The notes beneath the pieces are model-generated. The model did not search any database. It was given only the letters and a program-made list of their open reading frames with translations, and had not been told where the DNA came from. The translations under genes were made by a program, and so were the position numbers. 64,000 nucleotides of DNA from Streptomyces barkulensis. GTDB taxonomy: Bacteria > Actinomycetota > Actinomycetes > Streptomycetales > Streptomycetaceae. Positions 24,993-34,095 of this stretch are shown here, piece after piece. The DNA lies in NCBI RefSeq assembly GCF_002843305.1, contig NZ_PGSG01000088.1:62001-126000 (forward strand). The letters are read 5' to 3'. Numbering within the stretch: position 1 is the first letter of the stretch; every line of letters begins with the position of its first letter.

Positions 24993-25131
24993 CCGTGCCG
25001 GACGCCGCCGCGCCCGGGATCCGGTGCGGCGGCGTCCGGCACGGCAGGACGCGGGTGGGGGCCGCTCCCCGATCAGGAGCGGCCCCCACCCGCGTCCGTG
25101 CCCCCGGCCGGCGTTCGCACGCCGGCCGGGG
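24993..25131. terminator. Three consecutive perfect hairpins after regX3
   Basis: Stems: 24993-25011 with 25026-25044 (19 bp), 25049-25068 with 25076-25095 (20 bp), and 25102-25113 with 25120-25131 (12 bp). All are perfect and lack a U-tract. They fill the gap between convergent regX3 and the lipoprotein gene, so they can serve both strands. Confidence 0.8.
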
Positions 25132-25148
25132 ACGGGGGCCGGACGGGG

Positions 25149-25841
25149 TCACCGCCCCCCGGTGTCCTCGGTGCCGCCGTTCTCCTGGGAGTTCCCGACT
25201 TCGCCCTGGGTGTCGTCGTCACCGCTGTCGTTGACGCCTTCGTCCTCGGCGCCCGCGTCGTCCTCCTCGGGCGCGCCCGGGGTCCCGGTGGGCGAGGAGC
25301 CCGGGTCGGGCAGGCCGGACTCCGTGGGCGCCGGGGCGGTGCTGGGGCCGAAGTCCTTCCAGGTGCCCTCGGCCGGGACGACGGTGGCGCGCAGCTCCAC
25401 CCGGCCGGTCGAGCTGAGCTCGAAGACCAGCGGCTGGGCGTTCCCGGTCTCGATGCCGGCCTGCCCGGGGTCGTCGATGATCGCGGAAGCGTTGCCCTCG
25501 CCGCCGAGCGCCAGGGAGCCGCCCGCGGGGACGGTCAGCTCCTGCTCGCCCTCGGCCGGGCTCAGCTCCACGCGCTGCCCGTCCACCATGACGGACTCCA
25601 GCGTCTCGTCCTCGGTGCCGCCGTTGAAGATGCGCGCCGAGACGGAGGCGGGGCCGGAGCCCTCCTCGGAGGTGACGACGTTGACGTTCTGGACCTTGAT
25701 CTCGTCGACCTGGGCCGAGGCGTTGTCGGGGTTGATGTTCAGGCTCTGCGCGTTCGGCCCGGCCCCGCAGGCGGTCAGGGACGCGATCGAGAGCGCGAGA
25801 GAGCTGGCGGCGAGGGCGCCGCGTCGAAGGCTGCTGCTCAC
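25149..25841 (-). CDS. DUF461-like lipoprotein
   Basis: 230-residue predicted lipoprotein with lipobox L-T-A-C near residue 25 and a beta-rich domain (DEIKVQNVNVVTSEEGSGPA, SARIFNGGTEDETLESVMVDG, LVFELSSTGRVELRATVVPA) resembling the DUF461/PCu(A)C copper-chaperone-like fold. A Met/His copper motif is not evident, so metal binding is doubtful. The last 55 residues are a Pro/Gly then Asp/Glu-rich tail. GTG 25841 has AGGAG eleven bases upstream; upstream in-frame sequence looks non-coding. Confidence 0.82.
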   Translation of the reverse strand: MSSSLRRGALAASSLALSIASLTACGAGPNAQSLNINPDNASAQVDEIKVQNVNVVTSEEGSGPASVSARIFNGGTEDETLESVMVDGQRVELSPAEGEQELTVPAGGSLALGGEGNASAIIDDPGQAGIETGNAQPLVFELSSTGRVELRATVVPAEGTWKDFGPSTAPAPTESGLPDPGSSPTGTPGAPEEDDAGAEDEGVNDSGDDDTQGEVGNSQENGGTEDTGGR

Positions 25842-26452
25842 GGCGGCGGCAACTCCTAGCGGGAGGGATGGGTCTGTCGGCGGGCTCAGAGTACCGACCC
25901 CGTGAAACGCCCCCGCACCCGACCCGCCCCACAGGCCTCCGAGTGCCGCGCCCCGGCACGCGCGTGAGGGATCGCGGACGGGGGTGGGCATGGGACGCGG
26001 GGGAGACGCGCGGGGTTTGTGCACGGGGCCGGGGAGACGGGCCGAGGCCGGCGGGGCGCCTTCCGCGGAATATCGACTGCACGTCCGTGCGAACGATTAC
26101 GAGCATTCCGGGGAAGTGCCGGTGAAGGAGGCGGGGAAGTTCGCCGGAAAACATCCCCGGAGCCGTTCGTCCGTGCGCTGATCAATTCGCTTCCGGCCGT
26201 TCGGCCGGATCAACGATACCGACAAAACGGACGTACAGGTGTTTCGGTCAAGCTCCGGGAGGCGCTTCCATGTGCGATTCCCGCCCTGTTCAGACCCCCT
26301 CCGACCTGCGGATTTCTGTCCTCGGTAGGGTCGCGCAGCACGATCCGGGCGTTGTTGTCAAGCCCCGAGATATGCCCTGACCTGCGAAAACGCCATTCAG
26401 AAGAGGGCGTGCCCGTGTTACCCTGGATAGCCACGGAAGGGGTACCTGTCAC
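25842..26452. other. Divergent intergenic region upstream of carD
   Basis: About 610 bases without a supported gene. It must hold the promoters of the lipoprotein gene and of carD. A possible carD promoter is TTCAGA (26396-26401), 17 bp, TACCCT (26419-26424). The 26080-26400 part is visibly less GC-rich than the flanks. No stable RNA was recognised. Confidence 0.5.
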
Positions 26453-26935
26453 ATGACGTTCAAGGTTGGCGACACCGTGGTCTATCCCCATCACGGGGCC
26501 GCGCTGATCGAGGCTATCGAAACTCGCCAGATCAAAGGCGTGGACAAGACCTACTTGGTTCTGAAGGTCGCCCAGGGCGACCTGGAGGTGCGCGTCCCGG
26601 CGGAAAACGCGGAGCTCGTCGGCGTGCGTGACGTGGTCGGCCAGGACGGCCTCGACCGGGTCTTCGAGGTGCTCCGCGCGCCCTACGCCGAGGAGCCGAC
26701 CAACTGGTCCCGCCGGTACAAGGCGAATCTGGAGAAGCTCGCCTCCGGCGATGTCATCAAGGTCGCCGAGGTCGTGCGCGACCTGTGGCGCCGGGAGCGC
26801 GAGCGCGGACTCTCCGCCGGTGAGAAGCGGATGCTCGCCAAGGCCCGCCAGATCCTGGTGAGCGAGCTGGCTCTCGCGGAGAACACCAACGAGGACAAGG
26901 CCGAGACGCTGCTGGACGAGGTCCTGGCGTCCTGA
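26453..26935 (+). CDS. carD: CarD family transcriptional regulator
   Basis: RNA-polymerase-binding protein that stabilises open complexes at rRNA and other housekeeping promoters. 160 residues with the full CarD layout: RNAP-interaction domain FKVGDTVVYPHHGAALIEAI..YLVLKVAQGDLEVRVPA and a C-terminal helical DNA-contacting domain with the conserved Trp (EEPTNWSRRYKANLEKLASG). ATG 26453 has AAGGGG ten bases upstream. The ispD-ispF genes follow after a long gap. Confidence 0.95.
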   Translation: MTFKVGDTVVYPHHGAALIEAIETRQIKGVDKTYLVLKVAQGDLEVRVPAENAELVGVRDVVGQDGLDRVFEVLRAPYAEEPTNWSRRYKANLEKLASGDVIKVAEVVRDLWRRERERGLSAGEKRMLAKARQILVSELALAENTNEDKAETLLDEVLAS

Positions 26936-27385
26936 TCCGGACGGCGCCGGCCCGGGGCGGGCCGGCGGCCCCTGCGGCGGACACCCGTCGCCCGCCGCCA
27001 TCCGTCGGCGGGACACGACAACGACGCACGGCGCGGCGCCGGCCGGTGACCGGTCGGCGGACGTGAGACGCGGAGATCGCCGCGGTGCCCGGGTGACGGT
27101 GCGAGCCGTCACCGGGCACCGCGGTGTGTCGGAGCACCGCAGCGTGTCGGGGGCGCACACGGGGGTCCGTCAGGTCCTCCGGCGTACGAGGCTGCCCGGA
27201 CGCGGTCGTGGGCGGTCTCACGGGCCGCCCGCGATACTCGACGCCGGACTGCCCAGTACTGGAAGTGCCGGGCCCGGGCGGCTGCTCGACCGGTCGTCAC
27301 GGAAGGGTCCGGTCGGGGCTTCGCACCCGGCACGCTCAGTGCCATACCCACCTCCGCCGAGGAAACAAACCTGAACGGGCGACCA
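26936..27385. other. Intergenic region carD to ispD
   Basis: 450 bases with no supported gene. It holds two hairpins: 26945-26967 (9-bp stem, 5-base loop) and 27080-27124 (about 19 bp with one bulge). The second includes CCGCGGTGCCC and GGGCACCGCGG arms. They probably terminate carD transcription; the ispD promoter lies further downstream. Confidence 0.55.
27080..27124 (+). terminator. Hairpin downstream of carD
   Basis: Arms starting CCGCGGTGCCCGGGTGACGG and ending GGGCACCGCGG pair over 19 bp with a single extra G, around a GCGAG loop. It is 140 bases after the stop, so it may be a secondary terminator or a leader element. Confidence 0.55.
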
Positions 27386-28171
27386 ATGCCAGACGAAACC
27401 AGGCACGCAGAAGCGACCGACGGCACGCCGTCCCCCCGCACCGCGGTGGTCATCCCCGCCGCGGGCCGCGGCGTGCGGCTCGGCCGCGGCGCCCCCAAGG
27501 CGCTGCGCCCGCTCGGCGGCACCCCGATGCTCGTCCACGCCGTCCGCGCGGTCGCCCGCGCCCGTACGGTCTCGCTCGTGGTCGTCGTGGCGCCGCCCGA
27601 CGGCGCCGCGGCCGTCCGCACCCTCCTGGACGAGCACCCCCTGCCCCAGTCCGCCGGAGACACCGACGTGACCGTCGTCACCGGCGGCGGCACCCGGCAG
27701 GAGTCGGTCGCCCGCGGGCTGGCGGCGCTGCCCGGCGACATCGACACCGTCCTCGTCCACGACGCCGCCCGCCCGCTGGTCCCGGTGGAGACGGTGGAGG
27801 CCGTGGTCGCCGCCGTACGGGCCGGGGCGCCGGCGGTCGTCCCCGCGCTGCCCGTGGCCGACACCGTCAAGCAGATCGCGCCGGGCACCCCCGCCGGGGA
27901 GCCCGAGCCGGTCACGGCCACCCCCGAGCGGTCCCTGCTGCGCGCCGTGCAGACCCCCCAGGGCTTCGACCGGACCACCCTCGCCAAGGCGCACGCGGAC
28001 GCCCCGCACGAGGGCGAGGGCGCCACCGACGACGCCGGGCTGGTCGAGCGGCTGGGCGTGCCCGTGGTGCTGGTGCCCGGCCACGAGGAGGCCTTCAAGG
28101 TCACCCGCCCCCTGGACCTCGTGCTCGCCGAGGCCGTACTCGCCCGCAGGAGGGTCACCGATGGCTTCTGA
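27386..28171 (+). CDS. ispD: 2-C-methyl-D-erythritol 4-phosphate cytidylyltransferase
   Basis: Third step of the MEP isoprenoid pathway: CTP plus MEP gives CDP-methylerythritol. 261 residues with the CTP loop VIPAAGRGVRLGRGAPKALR, the GGGTRQESVARGL motif, VHDAARPLV and the C-terminal T-D-DAGLVERLG region. It carries an extra 16-20 residue N-terminus. Shine-Dalgarno is weak. It overlaps ispF by 11 nt; ispD-ispF order behind carD is the classic actinobacterial arrangement. Confidence 0.95.
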   Translation: MPDETRHAEATDGTPSPRTAVVIPAAGRGVRLGRGAPKALRPLGGTPMLVHAVRAVARARTVSLVVVVAPPDGAAAVRTLLDEHPLPQSAGDTDVTVVTGGGTRQESVARGLAALPGDIDTVLVHDAARPLVPVETVEAVVAAVRAGAPAVVPALPVADTVKQIAPGTPAGEPEPVTATPERSLLRAVQTPQGFDRTTLAKAHADAPHEGEGATDDAGLVERLGVPVVLVPGHEEAFKVTRPLDLVLAEAVLARRRVTDGF

Positions 28172-28682
28172 GTCCGCCCCTTCCCCCGCTTTCCCCGCTT
28201 CCCCCGCCCTGCCGCTGGTCGGCGTCGGCACGGACGTGCACGCCTTCGAGGAGGGCCGCGAACTGTGGTGCGCCGGCCTGCTGTGGGAGGGGGAGACGCA
28301 CGGCCTGGCCGGGCACTCCGACGGCGACGTCGCCGCGCACGCCGCCTGCGACGCCCTCTTCTCGGCGGCCGGACTCGGCGACCTGGGCGCCCACTTCGGC
28401 ACCGGCCGCCCCGAGTGGTCCGGCGCCGCGGGCACCGCGCTGCTCGCGGAGGCCGCCCGGATCGTCCGCGCCGAGGGCTTCGAGATCGGCAATGTGGCGA
28501 TCCAGGTGATCGGCGTGCGGCCCAAGATCGGCAAACGCCGCGCGGAGGCGCAGAAGGCGCTCTCGGAGGCGGCCGGCGCGCCCGTGTCCGTCTCCGGCAC
28601 CACCACCGACGGCCTGGGTCTGACCGGCCGCGCCGAGGGACTGGCGGCCGTCGCCACGGCGCTGGTCGTGCGCCGGGCCTGA
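28161..28682 (+). CDS. ispF: 2-C-methyl-D-erythritol 2,4-cyclodiphosphate synthase
   Basis: Converts CDP-ME 2-phosphate to MEcPP with loss of CMP. 173 residues; metal ligands in GTDVHAF, LAGHSDGDVAAHA; trimer-cavity motif RPKIGKRRAEAQKAL and C-terminal SGTTTDGLGLTGRAEGLAA. The usual HFPDTD segment is HFGTGRPEWSGA, a form I associate with streptomycete IspF. Overlaps ispD. Confidence 0.95.
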   Translation: MASESAPSPAFPASPALPLVGVGTDVHAFEEGRELWCAGLLWEGETHGLAGHSDGDVAAHAACDALFSAAGLGDLGAHFGTGRPEWSGAAGTALLAEAARIVRAEGFEIGNVAIQVIGVRPKIGKRRAEAQKALSEAAGAPVSVSGTTTDGLGLTGRAEGLAAVATALVVRRA

Positions 28683-28743
28683 CCCGGGTCCGGTCCGCAA
28701 CCGGTTCGTGCCCGATCCGCACCGCCCCTCTTGCGTTTCCGAC

Positions 28744-28749
28744 TACCCT
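28744..28749 (+). promoter_or_regulatory. Candidate -10 element of cysS
   Basis: TACCCT ends six bases before the cysS GTG, and no Shine-Dalgarno is present; consistent with a leaderless transcript separate from ispDF. Confidence 0.5.
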
Positions 28750-28755
28750 TGACCC

Positions 28756-30168
28756 GTGACTCTTCGCCTGTACGACACCAACGCCCGGCAGATCCGTGAC
28801 TTCACCCCGCTCGCACCGGGCCGCGTCTCGATCTACCTGTGCGGCGCGACCGTGCAGGCGGCCCCGCACATCGGTCACATCCGGTCGGGGCTGAACTTCG
28901 ACATCATGCGCCGCTGGCTCACCCACCGCGGCTACGACGTGACGTTCGTCCGCAACGTCACGGACATCGACGACAAGATCATCACCAAGTCCGCGGAGCA
29001 GGGCCGCCCCTGGTGGGCGATCGGCTACGCCAACGAGCGCGCCTTCGACGACGCCTACACCGCGCTGGGCTGCCTGCCGCCCACCTACGAGCCGCGCGCC
29101 ACCGGCCACATCCCCGAGATGGTCGAGATGATGCGCGAGCTCATCGACCGCGGCCACGCCTACGCCGCCGACGGCAACGTCTACTTCGACGTGCGCTCCT
29201 TCCCCGGCTACCTCTCCCTGTCCAACCAGGACCTGGACGACCTGCGCCAGCCGTCGGGCGAGGGCGAGACCGGCAAGCGCGACCCCCGCGACTTCGCGAT
29301 GTGGAAGGCCGCCAGGCCCGGCGAGCCGAGCTGGGAGACGCCCTGGGGCCCCGGCCGCCCCGGCTGGCACCTGGAGTGCTCGGCGATGGCCCACAAGTAC
29401 CTGGGCCACGCCTTCGACATCCACGGCGGCGGCGTCGACCTCGTCTTCCCCCACCACGAGAACGAGATCGCCCAGTCGAAGGCGTACGGCGACGACTTCG
29501 CCGCCTACTGGCTGCACAACGCCTGGGTGACGATGAGCGGCGAGAAGATGAGCAAGTCGCTGGGCAACTCGGTGCTGGTCTCCGAGATGGTCCGGCAGTG
29601 GCGGCCCATCGTCCTCCGCTACTACCTGGGCACCCCGCACTACCGCTCGATGATCGAGTACAGCGAGGACGCCCTGCGCGAGGCCGAGGCCGCCTTCGGC
29701 CGGATCGAGGGCTTCGTCCAGCGGGCCGTGGAGCGGGCCGGGTCCGTGGAGCCGGCCGCCGAGGTGCCCGAGGAGTTCGCGGCGGCCATGGACGACGACT
29801 TCGGCGTTCCGCAGGCGCTCGCCGTCGTCCACACCACCGTCCGGCAGGGCAACGCGGCCCTGGCGGAGAACGACAAGGACGCGGTGGCCGGCGCGCTGGC
29901 CGATGTCCGGGCGATGCTGGGCGTGCTCGGTCTCGACCCGCTCGACGCGCACTGGGCCGGGGGCGACTCCGCCGGGCGTGGCGAGGAGCTGGCCGAAGTC
30001 GTGGACGCCCTGGTCGGGCTGGTCCTGGAGCAGCGCCAGGCGGCGCGCGCCCGCAAGGACTACGCGACCGCCGACGCCATCCGCGACCAGCTCCAGCGCT
30101 CCGGCCTGGTCATCGAGGACACCCCGTCCGGACCACGCTGGGAACTGGGCTCGCGCGACGCCCGCTGA
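28756..30168 (+). CDS. cysS: Cysteinyl-tRNA synthetase
   Basis: Charges tRNA-Cys; class I synthetase of 470 residues. Zinc and substrate region YLCGATVQAAPHIGHIRSG with the HIGH motif, the LECSAMAHKYLG zinc-site Cys, HHENEIAQSKA and the KMSKS loop EKMSKSLGNSV are all present. The C-terminal anticodon-binding helices end in YATADAIRDQLQRSGLVIED. Likely leaderless start. Confidence 0.97.
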   Translation: MTLRLYDTNARQIRDFTPLAPGRVSIYLCGATVQAAPHIGHIRSGLNFDIMRRWLTHRGYDVTFVRNVTDIDDKIITKSAEQGRPWWAIGYANERAFDDAYTALGCLPPTYEPRATGHIPEMVEMMRELIDRGHAYAADGNVYFDVRSFPGYLSLSNQDLDDLRQPSGEGETGKRDPRDFAMWKAARPGEPSWETPWGPGRPGWHLECSAMAHKYLGHAFDIHGGGVDLVFPHHENEIAQSKAYGDDFAAYWLHNAWVTMSGEKMSKSLGNSVLVSEMVRQWRPIVLRYYLGTPHYRSMIEYSEDALREAEAAFGRIEGFVQRAVERAGSVEPAAEVPEEFAAAMDDDFGVPQALAVVHTTVRQGNAALAENDKDAVAGALADVRAMLGVLGLDPLDAHWAGGDSAGRGEELAEVVDALVGLVLEQRQAARARKDYATADAIRDQLQRSGLVIEDTPSGPRWELGSRDAR

Positions 30169-30229
30169 GCCCGCGCGGCCGCGCGCCCCACCGCACCGAA
30201 CCCACCCGACCAACCGTTCCACCGAGTTC

Positions 30230-30269
30230 CGCGGGAGTTCCACCGAACTCCACCGAACTCCACCGAGCA
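30230..30269. repeat. 10-bp tandem repeat before rlmB
   Basis: Consecutive ccaccgaact units (about three and a half copies, with a degenerate one upstream) lie just before the rlmB ribosome binding site. No function is evident. Confidence 0.6.
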
Positions 30270-30292
30270 GCAAGAAGAGATGAGTGATCCCG

Positions 30293-31246
30293 ATGGCCGG
30301 GAACAGCCAGCGCCCCAACCGCCGCACGTCCAACAAGAAGGGCGCGCAGGTCGGCAGTGGCGGCAAGCGGCGCCGCGGCCTTGAGGGCAAGGGCCCCACG
30401 CCGCCCGCCGAGATGCGCAAGGGCCACGTCAAGAACCGCATCGCGAACGCCAAGGCCCGCCAGTCCGCCCGCCGCCCCGCGGCCCGGCGCGGCGGCAAGG
30501 GCACCTCCGAACTGGTCGTCGGCCGCAACCCGGTGGCCGAGGCGCTGCGCGAGGGCGTGCCCGCGAACACGCTGTACGTGCAGCAGTTCATCGACAACGA
30601 CGAGCGCGTGCGCGAGGCCCTCAAGCTCGCCGCCGACCGCGGCGGCATCCACCTGATGGAGGCCCCGCGCCCCGAGCTGGACCGGATGACGAACGGCCTC
30701 AACCACCAGGGCCTGGTCCTCCAGGTCCCGCCCTACGAGTACGCACACCCCGAGGACCTGTCCGCGGCCGCGTACGACGACGGCGAGGACCCGCTGATCG
30801 TCGCGCTCGACGGCGTCACCGACCCGCGCAACCTGGGCGCGGTGGTCCGCTCCGTCGCCGCCTTCGGCGGTCACGGCGTGGTCGTCCCCGAGCGCCGCGC
30901 GGCCGGCATGACCGCGGGCGCCTGGAAGACGTCGGCCGGCACCGCCGCCCGCACTCCGGTCGCACGGGCCACCAACCTCACCCGCGCACTGGAGGCGTAC
31001 CAGAAGGAGGGCCTGTTCGTGGTCGGCCTGGCCGCCGACGGCGAGGCCGAGATCCAGGACGTGGCCGCGCTGGACGGCCCGCTGGTGATCGTGGTCGGCA
31101 GCGAGGGCAAGGGCCTGTCCCGGCTGGTCGGCGAGACCTGTGACATGCGGGTGCGCATCCCGATGCCGGGCGGCGCGGAGTCCCTCAACGCCGGTGTCGC
31201 CGCGGGCGTCGCCCTCTACGAGGCCGCCCGCCGCCGGCGCGTGTGA
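30293..31246 (+). CDS. rlmB: 23S rRNA (guanosine-2'-O-)-methyltransferase RlmB-like (SPOUT)
   Basis: TrmH-family SPOUT methyltransferase, 317 residues. After a basic 75-residue N-terminal extension come the L30e-like substrate domain (VVGRNPVAEALREGVPANTLYV) and the knotted SAM domain: DGVTDPRNLGAVVRS, VVVPERRAAGMT, IVVGSEGKGLSRLV and the knot signature IPMPGGAESLNAGVAAGVAL. The target is probably the 23S G2251 equivalent, but TrmH-family specificity is not certain from sequence. ATG 30293 fits better than GTG 30284. Confidence 0.92.
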   Translation: MAGNSQRPNRRTSNKKGAQVGSGGKRRRGLEGKGPTPPAEMRKGHVKNRIANAKARQSARRPAARRGGKGTSELVVGRNPVAEALREGVPANTLYVQQFIDNDERVREALKLAADRGGIHLMEAPRPELDRMTNGLNHQGLVLQVPPYEYAHPEDLSAAAYDDGEDPLIVALDGVTDPRNLGAVVRSVAAFGGHGVVVPERRAAGMTAGAWKTSAGTAARTPVARATNLTRALEAYQKEGLFVVGLAADGEAEIQDVAALDGPLVIVVGSEGKGLSRLVGETCDMRVRIPMPGGAESLNAGVAAGVALYEAARRRRV

Positions 31247-31262
31247 CCCCGCGTCCGTCCGG

Positions 31263-31300
31263 GCCTTGACGGACCCCCGACAGATCGGGGCCGTCAAGGC
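31263..31300 (+). terminator. Terminator of rlmB
   Basis: Outer 10-bp arms GCCTTGACGG and CCGTCAAGGC enclose an inner CCCCGA/TCGGGG stem with a 4-base loop. It lies 16 bases past the stop. Confidence 0.8.
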
Positions 31301-31329
31301 AGTGTCCTATGCGTCCGTCACTCGGTTAG

Positions 31330-33099
31330 ATGAGTGTGGACACCAGAACACCCCGCGGTTTCTTCGACGACGAGCCGGCGCTGAGCACGGTCAAGGTGCC
31401 CAGCGACCCGGCCGAGGTCGTCGTCAACCACGCCAGCTTCCGGGTGCGGCTCGCCTCGCCGCCACACCGCGGTCGCGTGCTGACCGGAACCGACGTGCCG
31501 ACGGCGGTGCGCGGTGCCGTCCCGGTCCGCCGCCCGGCGGCCGGGCGGCGCGCGCCCGTGGTGTGGAGCGGCCGGACGGAGCCCGGCGACGTACGGGCCA
31601 CCCGGCTGCTCCAGGCGGTACGCCGCGCGAGCGCCGCGATGGACGGGGGCGGCGGGGAGGAGACGGGCAACGCCGCCACGCAGGTGCTGCCGCGCGTGGT
31701 GCCGCGTCCCGCGCCGGGCCCGGACGGCGGCCCGCGCACCACGGTGATCCCCGCCCTCGACGACACCCTCGGCGACCGTGGTCCCACGATCATCGCCCCC
31801 CGCGCGCCCCAGCCGCCCGAGCGCCCCCTGGCGGCGGGTGCGCGCCCGACCGGGGGCGCGTACGGCGCGCCGGGCGCCCCCATCCGCCCCTTCGAGCCGT
31901 ACGAGCCCGCCGAGCCGTACGAGCCCACCGCCCACGACCGGGACGGCGGGTACGGCGACGGCCGGGACGACGGCTACGAGGACGCCTACGACGGCTACGA
32001 CGCCTACGACGGCTACGAGGAGGAGAGCCCGGGCGAGGGAGCCCGCCGCGCCCGGCACGGCTTCTACCCCGACCGCCGCATCAACCTCGGCGTCGTGCTG
32101 CTGCCCCTGCGGATGCTCCTCGGCTTCGTCTCCGTCTACGCCGGGATGGGCAAACTCTGCGACCCGGTCTACTTCGACGGCGACGAGCGAGGCTCCCTGG
32201 TGGCCTGGCTGGGCTCGCTCCAGCCGTGGGCCGTCGCCGCACCGCTGCGCGACTTCGCGGTCGCCCACCCCGTCGGCGCCGGGCTCACCGTGGCCTTCCT
32301 CCAGATCGTCATCGGTGTGCTGACCTTCATGGGGCTGTGGCAGCGCGCCGCGGCCGGCCTCGGCGCGCTGCTGTCGGCGGCCCTGATCCTGACGGTGAGC
32401 TGGCGCACGGTCCCGGTGTACGACGCCCCGGACTTCATCTACCTGGCCGCCTGGAGCCCGCTGGTCATCGCGGGAGCTCCTTACTACTCGCTGGACGCAC
32501 GGCTGGCGGGGGAGGCCTGGCGGCGGCTGGGCCCGCGCGTGGAGGTGTGGGAGCTGCGCCGGCGCGTACTGCGGCGCGGCGCGGCCGTCGCCGCGGTGGT
32601 GCTCGGTCTGACGCTGCTGGTCGGCTCGGTGCTGGGCAGCGCGGTGCGCTCGGCGCAACTGGCCACCGTGCCGAGGCCGGGCGAGCCGCTGACGAACAAC
32701 CAGCCGGGCTCGCCGCTGCCGCAGCGGTCCACCGGCGGCCCGAGCCCGTCCACCTCCGGCACGGGAGCCGGGGTGCCGGAGGCGGGGGACGGTTCGTCGC
32801 CGAGCCCGTCCACCTCCGGCACCGGGGACGCCACTCCGAGCGCGGGCAGCACCGGCACCGGGGAGCGGCCGGGCACGCCGAGCCAGGGGCAGACGGTGGA
32901 GGCGCCGCGGCAGCCCGTCGCCCCGCCCGTGCCCGAGCCGGGCACTCCGACCGGCCCCGGCGGCCCGGGCGCGGGGGACACCGGCACCGCGGGCGGTACG
33001 GGCGGCGGCGAGGACGACGGCGACGCGGGCGACGGCGGAGCCGGCTCCGGCGACGGCGGCAGCGGCGGCGGCGGTGCGCTGGGCGGCCTGCTGGGCTGA
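31330..33099 (+). CDS. DoxX family membrane protein with long disordered flanks
   Basis: 589 residues. A Pro/Tyr/Asp-rich cytoplasmic half (1-245; includes AEPYEPYEPAEPYEP-like and YDGYDAYDGYEEE repeats) precedes a four-helix DoxX domain (about 250-430: LGVVLLPLRMLLGFVSVYAG.., FLQIVIGVLTFMGLWQRAAA), then another segment (AVVLGLTLLVGSVLGSAV) and a 150-residue Ser/Thr/Gly/Pro tail. DoxX proteins associate with thiol stress complexes in mycobacteria; the role here is unknown. Conserved in this position after rlmB in streptomycetes. Confidence 0.85.
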   Translation: MSVDTRTPRGFFDDEPALSTVKVPSDPAEVVVNHASFRVRLASPPHRGRVLTGTDVPTAVRGAVPVRRPAAGRRAPVVWSGRTEPGDVRATRLLQAVRRASAAMDGGGGEETGNAATQVLPRVVPRPAPGPDGGPRTTVIPALDDTLGDRGPTIIAPRAPQPPERPLAAGARPTGGAYGAPGAPIRPFEPYEPAEPYEPTAHDRDGGYGDGRDDGYEDAYDGYDAYDGYEEESPGEGARRARHGFYPDRRINLGVVLLPLRMLLGFVSVYAGMGKLCDPVYFDGDERGSLVAWLGSLQPWAVAAPLRDFAVAHPVGAGLTVAFLQIVIGVLTFMGLWQRAAAGLGALLSAALILTVSWRTVPVYDAPDFIYLAAWSPLVIAGAPYYSLDARLAGEAWRRLGPRVEVWELRRRVLRRGAAVAAVVLGLTLLVGSVLGSAVRSAQLATVPRPGEPLTNNQPGSPLPQRSTGGPSPSTSGTGAGVPEAGDGSSPSPSTSGTGDATPSAGSTGTGERPGTPSQGQTVEAPRQPVAPPVPEPGTPTGPGGPGAGDTGTAGGTGGGEDDGDAGDGGAGSGDGGSGGGGALGGLLG

Positions 33100-33191
33100 G
33101 CGGGACCGCTGAGCGGGACCCGCGCGCGGGCCGCGGCCCGGTGCCGTGCACCGGCCGTGGTGCCGTGCACCGGGGCCGTGCCCGGGCCGGG

Positions 33192-33938
33192 CTACCGGTG
33201 GGAACGGCCGTGGCCCGCCAGCTCCCTGGCGGCCTCGCTGAGGTCCTTGGCGGTGTCGATGGCACGCCAGTACGCGCCCTGCGGGATCGGGAAGCCGGCC
33301 AGGGCGCGTTCGCGCGCCAGCCGGGGGAAGGTGGTCCGCTCGTGGTCACCGTGGTCGGGCAGCAGCGCCGTGAAGGACGCGGAGAAGACGTAGACGCCCG
33401 CGTTGACCAGGTACGGCGAGGGCGGAGCCTCGATGAAGTCCAGGACGTGGCCGAACTCGTCGGTCTCCACGACGCCCCAGGGGATGCGCGGGCGGGCCAG
33501 AGAGAGAGTCGCGGTCGCGTCGCGCTCGGCGTGGAACTCCGCCATCTCCCGCAGCGAGAAACGCGTCCAGATGTCCCCGTTGGTGGCGTACCACGGCTCG
33601 TCGGGCCGGGGGAGGGAGGCGGCGGCGTACTTGAGGCCGCCGCCGCGGCCGAGGGGCTCGGTCTCGACGACCGTCGTCACCCGCAGCGGCAGGTCGGTGC
33701 CGTCCAGCCACTCCTGGAGCACCTCGGCGAGATGGCCGCAGGAGACCACGGCGTCGGTGACGCCCTCGGCGGCCAGCCAGGCGAGCTGGTGGCCGATGAT
33801 CGGGGTGCCCGTACCGGGGATCTCGACCATCGGCTTGGGGCGGTCGTCCGTATACGGACGCAGCCGCGATCCCTGGCCGCCGGCCAGGACCACGGCCTGG
33901 GTCGGATACGTGTGCGCTAGCTGGTCGTCGAGTGTCAT
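33192..33938 (-). CDS. Nucleotidyltransferase (sugar-1-phosphate NTP transferase family)
   Basis: Makes or consumes an NDP-sugar; 248 residues of the single-domain NTP_transferase fold. Nucleotide loop AVVLAGGQGSRLRPYTDDRPK, ETEPLGRGGGLKYA and the sugar-site NGDIWTRF are intact. No LbH acyltransferase tail, so it resembles RmlA or ManC catalytic domains; exact sugar unknown. The start is six bases after TATCGT, so the message is probably leaderless. Confidence 0.88.
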   Translation of the reverse strand: MTLDDQLAHTYPTQAVVLAGGQGSRLRPYTDDRPKPMVEIPGTGTPIIGHQLAWLAAEGVTDAVVSCGHLAEVLQEWLDGTDLPLRVTTVVETEPLGRGGGLKYAAASLPRPDEPWYATNGDIWTRFSLREMAEFHAERDATATLSLARPRIPWGVVETDEFGHVLDFIEAPPSPYLVNAGVYVFSASFTALLPDHGDHERTTFPRLARERALAGFPIPQGAYWRAIDTAKDLSEAARELAGHGRSHR

Positions 33939-33944
33939 GCGGCG

Positions 33945-33950
33945 ACGATA
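33945..33950 (-). promoter_or_regulatory. Candidate -10 element of the nucleotidyltransferase gene
   Basis: Reverse-strand TATCGT ends six bases before the ATG at 33938. Confidence 0.45.
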
Positions 33951-34095
33951 TGCGCACCCCTCCCGCGTCTCTCCGGCGCCCGTCGTCCCACACGGTCACG
34001 TACGTCCCGCGAGGGCGTGCGGGAGGGGTGAGGAGGGCCGAAGAAGCGGGGCCTGCGGCGCAGCGGCCCCCTCGTGAAGCTGAGGGCCGCGCCGG

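Noticed and set aside
27109..30702. 1197-codon reverse open frame opposite ispD-ispF-cysS
   Set aside because: Long antisense frames arise from third-position GC bias; it spans three clear genes and a terminator-containing gap.
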